Notes under the pieces: model-generated
The model's input: the letters and a program-made list of their open reading frames with translations, nothing else
What the model was told of the DNA's origin: nothing
The model's database searches: none
Position numbers and translations under genes: made by a program
Assembly: GCA_905236315.1 (NCBI GenBank)
Contig: CAJOPO010000021.1
Span: 1 to 8,600, forward strand
DNA: 8,600 bases
Reading direction: 5' to 3'
Source: an uncultured Treponema sp.
Lineage (GTDB): Bacteria > Spirochaetota > Spirochaetia > Treponematales > Treponemataceae
Part shown: piece after piece, positions 7,278-8,600 of the stretch
How the letters are laid out: each line of letters begins with the position of its first letter
Numbering within the stretch: the first letter of the stretch is position 1

Positions 7278-7295
7278 TCTGAACAGCCTTAAAAA

Positions 7296-8252
7296 TTAAA
7301 GATGTTCTTTTTTATCATCAAAACTAAAATAATTTTTATATATATTTGGGTCGAGAATTTTTATTTTTATTAAAATCTCATTTATTTTATTAATATTTTC
7401 TTTTGACATTAAATAATAATCTAAAAGCCACAAATAAAGATTCATAAGTCTAGGCTTTAGTCTATCATCTTTATTTTCTGGGTCTTTTAATTCATTTTCC
7501 CTAGCATATATATCTTGTTTTAATCTTCCCACTTCTTGGGGCTTTAAGGGACGCTTTATATTAAGTACACCCAGTAGTATTCCATAAACAGAAATCCACT
7601 GTTGTAAAGCTATACCCGTACAACCTTCTTTTATAACCCTTTGAATTAAACTTGCTATAAGAGGGGAGTCTAAATTGCTTAATTCTACTTTATCAGCATC
7701 TATATAGAACGCTTCTTTAAACAAAAGACGAGCAAGTTTTGATTCTCCACATAGGTCATAACAATCAGCCATTTCTGCAATGATAGCGGCCTGTCCTTGA
7801 TAAGAGCTATTAGCCTCTTGAAGACAAGATAGGGCATCTTCATAAGAACCTAGTCTTTTATTACACAAGCCCATTTTTCTATATATTTCTGCATGCATCT
7901 TAAAATCATTTTCATCTGATACTTGTTTATATAAAGCTAAAGCCTTTCCATATATTCCCTTACGAAAAGCATAGGTAGAACGTTCTAGTGGGTCAGAAGA
8001 TAAATCCAAAAGATTTTGAAATTTTTTCCATTGATTTATTATAGTTTCTCCCTGTTCAAAGGCTTGCAAGGTTTCTATGCGATTAAATACATCTATCCAG
8101 AATGAACAGCATTGTATTAAAAATACTATTCCTTGATTATCTAAATCTAATATAAGTGCTTCGTCTAATATTTGTTTAGCCTGTTCAGGATTGCTTGATT
8201 CTATATATGTATATGCTTGTGACAATGCTGCTTCTAATTGACTAACACCCAT
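7296..8252 (-). CDS. Tetratricopeptide-repeat (TPR) protein, first gene of the greA operon
   Basis: A 318-residue, probably cytoplasmic protein with no signal peptide or membrane segment. It looks like stacked helical repeats. The clearest TPR-like units are residues ~8-40 (ending in EQAKQILDEALILD), ~118-152 (AEIYRKMGLCNKRLGSYEDALSCL) and ~153-187 (AAIIAEMADCYDLCGESKLARLLFKEAF). The last ~100 residues are helical without clear repeats. TPR proteins are protein-interaction scaffolds; no enzymatic motif is visible, so no reaction is assigned. It heads a five-gene minus-strand series, 90 bp upstream of greA, whose own extension also carries TPR-like repeats, so a role near transcription is possible but is only inference from position. 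The ATG has no Shine-Dalgarno sequence. A good -10 box ends 7 nt before it, which suggests a leaderless message (see findings). The reading frame is secure; the exact start is less so. Confidence 0.85.
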   Translation of the reverse strand: MGVSQLEAALSQAYTYIESSNPEQAKQILDEALILDLDNQGIVFLIQCCSFWIDVFNRIETLQAFEQGETIINQWKKFQNLLDLSSDPLERSTYAFRKGIYGKALALYKQVSDENDFKMHAEIYRKMGLCNKRLGSYEDALSCLQEANSSYQGQAAIIAEMADCYDLCGESKLARLLFKEAFYIDADKVELSNLDSPLIASLIQRVIKEGCTGIALQQWISVYGILLGVLNIKRPLKPQEVGRLKQDIYARENELKDPENKDDRLKPRLMNLYLWLLDYYLMSKENINKINEILIKIKILDPNIYKNYFSFDDKKEHL

Positions 8253-8259
8253 AGTTTTT

Positions 8260-8287
8260 ATTATACAAATTTATGAAAATTAGTCAA
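8260..8287 (-). promoter_or_regulatory. Promoter P2, predicted to give a leaderless TPR-gene message
   Basis: On the minus strand TTGACT (8287-8282) and the perfect -10 box TATAAT (8265-8260) are 16 bp apart. Only 7 nt separate the -10 box from the ATG, so the expected transcription start falls on or next to the start codon. Confidence 0.65.
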
Positions 8288-8319
8288 TGTATTATTTTTT
8301 TATTGTAGAAAAATCATAT

Positions 8320-8348
8320 TTTATACCCATTATCCTTATATTTGTCAA
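8320..8348 (-). promoter_or_regulatory. Promoter P1 for the TPR-greA operon
   Basis: On the minus strand TTGACA (8348-8343) and TATAAA (8325-8320) are separated by 17 bp, a near-consensus sigma-70-type promoter. Transcription would begin near 8313 and give a ~60-nt leader. The leader shows no Shine-Dalgarno sequence before the ATG. The 22-bp palindromic array begins 30 bp upstream of the -35 box. Confidence 0.75.
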
Positions 8349-8378
8349 GGCGTATGAGAAAAATATTTTTTTTCAAAA

Positions 8379-8481
8379 AAAGGCTATACCTTTACACCAT
8401 AAAGGTTATACCTTTCGTGCACGAAGGCTATACCTTCGCAGTGTAAAGGTAGTACCTTCGTGGTACAAAGGTACTACCTTT
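8379..8481. repeat. Five-unit array of 15-bp palindromes at exactly 22-bp spacing
   Basis: Units begin at 8379, 8401, 8423, 8445 and 8467: AAAGGCTATACCTTT, AAAGGTTATACCTTT, GAAGGCTATACCTTC, AAAGGTAGTACCTTC and AAAGGTACTACCTTT. Each is an inverted repeat (AAGG...CCTT) around a 5-bp centre. The 7-bp linkers vary: ACACCAT, CGTGCAC, GCAGTGT, GTGGTAC. In unit 3 both outer bases change together (A-T to G-C). The units are too short and the linkers too small for CRISPR. The function is unknown; see findings. Confidence 0.9.
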
Positions 8482-8500
8482 TTTACCAAGAAAATTAGTT

Positions 8501-8520
8501 TTCAAGGGAGTTCCCTTGAA
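8501..8520. repeat. 20-bp palindrome
   Basis: TTCAAGGGA (8501-8509) and TCCCTTGAA (8512-8520) are perfect inverted copies around GT. CCCC (8521-8524) and GGGG (8532-8535) follow at once and form a second small inverted repeat. Both sit between the 22-bp array and the 54-nt hairpin. Confidence 0.85.
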
Positions 8521-8537
8521 CCCCGTGTTTTGGGGGA

Positions 8538-8591
8538 GAGAGAAAACTCTACTCCGTTCCGAAGGACTGCTTGCAGTAGCGGTTTTCTCTC
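8538..8591. repeat. 54-nt imperfect hairpin element
   Basis: GAGAGAAAAC (8538-8547) pairs with GTTTTCTCTC (8582-8591). Next inside, CTACT (8549-8553) pairs with AGTAG (8575-8579), giving 15 bp with a 1/2-nt internal loop. The 21-nt apical region allows the alternative ACTGC/GCAGT pairing (8566-8570 with 8573-8577). TAGCGG (8577-8582) can instead pair with CCGCTA (8591-8596), so alternative folds exist. No T-run marks it as a terminator. Confidence 0.75.
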
Positions 8592-8600
8592 CGCTAGAAA

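Larger units (their letters stand above)
8253..8600. other. Non-coding right flank: operon promoters plus palindromic element
   Basis: No gene is supported. Bases 8253-8348 carry two minus-strand promoters for the TPR gene. Bases 8349-8378 are A/T-rich. Bases 8379-8591 are almost wholly palindromic and look richer in G+C than the coding DNA. A short minus-strand frame covers part of 8510-8600 but has no start or ribosome binding site inside the window. Confidence 0.75.

Noticed and set aside
8379..8481. CRISPR array
   Set aside because: The repeats are 15 bp with 7-bp linkers at 22-bp period, the units vary in sequence, and no cas gene is present. This is a palindromic tandem array.
8510..8600. 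Minus-strand frame ending in SPKTRGSRELP-stop across the palindromes
   Set aside because: It has no start within the window, coincides with strong inverted repeats and reads through the CCCC/GGGG pair. It is better explained as non-coding repeat DNA.

Overview
The window looks like a low-GC spirochaete chromosome, most likely Treponema or a close relative. The main evidence is a 923-residue GreA, in which an ordinary Gre factor forms only the last ~155 residues of a long helical/TPR protein; from memory this architecture is typical of Treponema and Borrelia. Other support is the AT-rich coding, A/T-rich intergenic DNA and AGGAG-type ribosome binding sites. The species cannot be read from the sequence. 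All eight genes lie on the minus strand, so the order below runs from high to low coordinates.

Right flank (8253-8600) has no gene. It holds two promoters for the first operon and a block of palindromic DNA: an exactly 22-bp periodic five-unit array (8379-8481), a 20-bp palindrome (8501-8520) and a 54-nt imperfect hairpin (8538-8591). This block looks richer in G+C than the surrounding DNA and runs towards the window edge. It resembles a dispersed non-coding element and is the least explained part of the window.

Operon 1 (8252-2048) holds five tightly packed genes: a TPR protein, giant GreA, a CxxxCxxCC cysteine-cluster (YkgJ-type) protein, a metallo-beta-lactamase-fold hydrolase and an exonuclease III-family AP endonuclease. 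Spacings are 90, 17, 0 and -1 bp. The only sizeable gap, between the TPR gene and greA, carries a perfect 19-bp hairpin. The set pairs a factor that rescues arrested RNA polymerase with an abasic-site repair enzyme, plus two metal-dependent proteins of unknown substrate.

The next unit is a 56-residue 2[4Fe-4S] ferredoxin (1945-1775) with its own putative promoter and a clear intrinsic terminator. After it comes a translationally coupled pair: a small multi-spanning membrane protein (1684-1322) overlapping by 4 bp a secreted LysM/M23 peptidoglycan endopeptidase (1325-348). A GC-rich intrinsic terminator at 187-220 closes this unit. The left edge (1-186) holds only a small inverted repeat and a doubtful 15-codon reading frame.

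Most of the genes are ordinary housekeeping genes. The points worth following are the 22-bp palindromic array beside the operon promoter, a predicted leaderless start for the TPR gene, the TPR-greA hairpin, and a Tudor/CarD-like segment inside the GreA extension.
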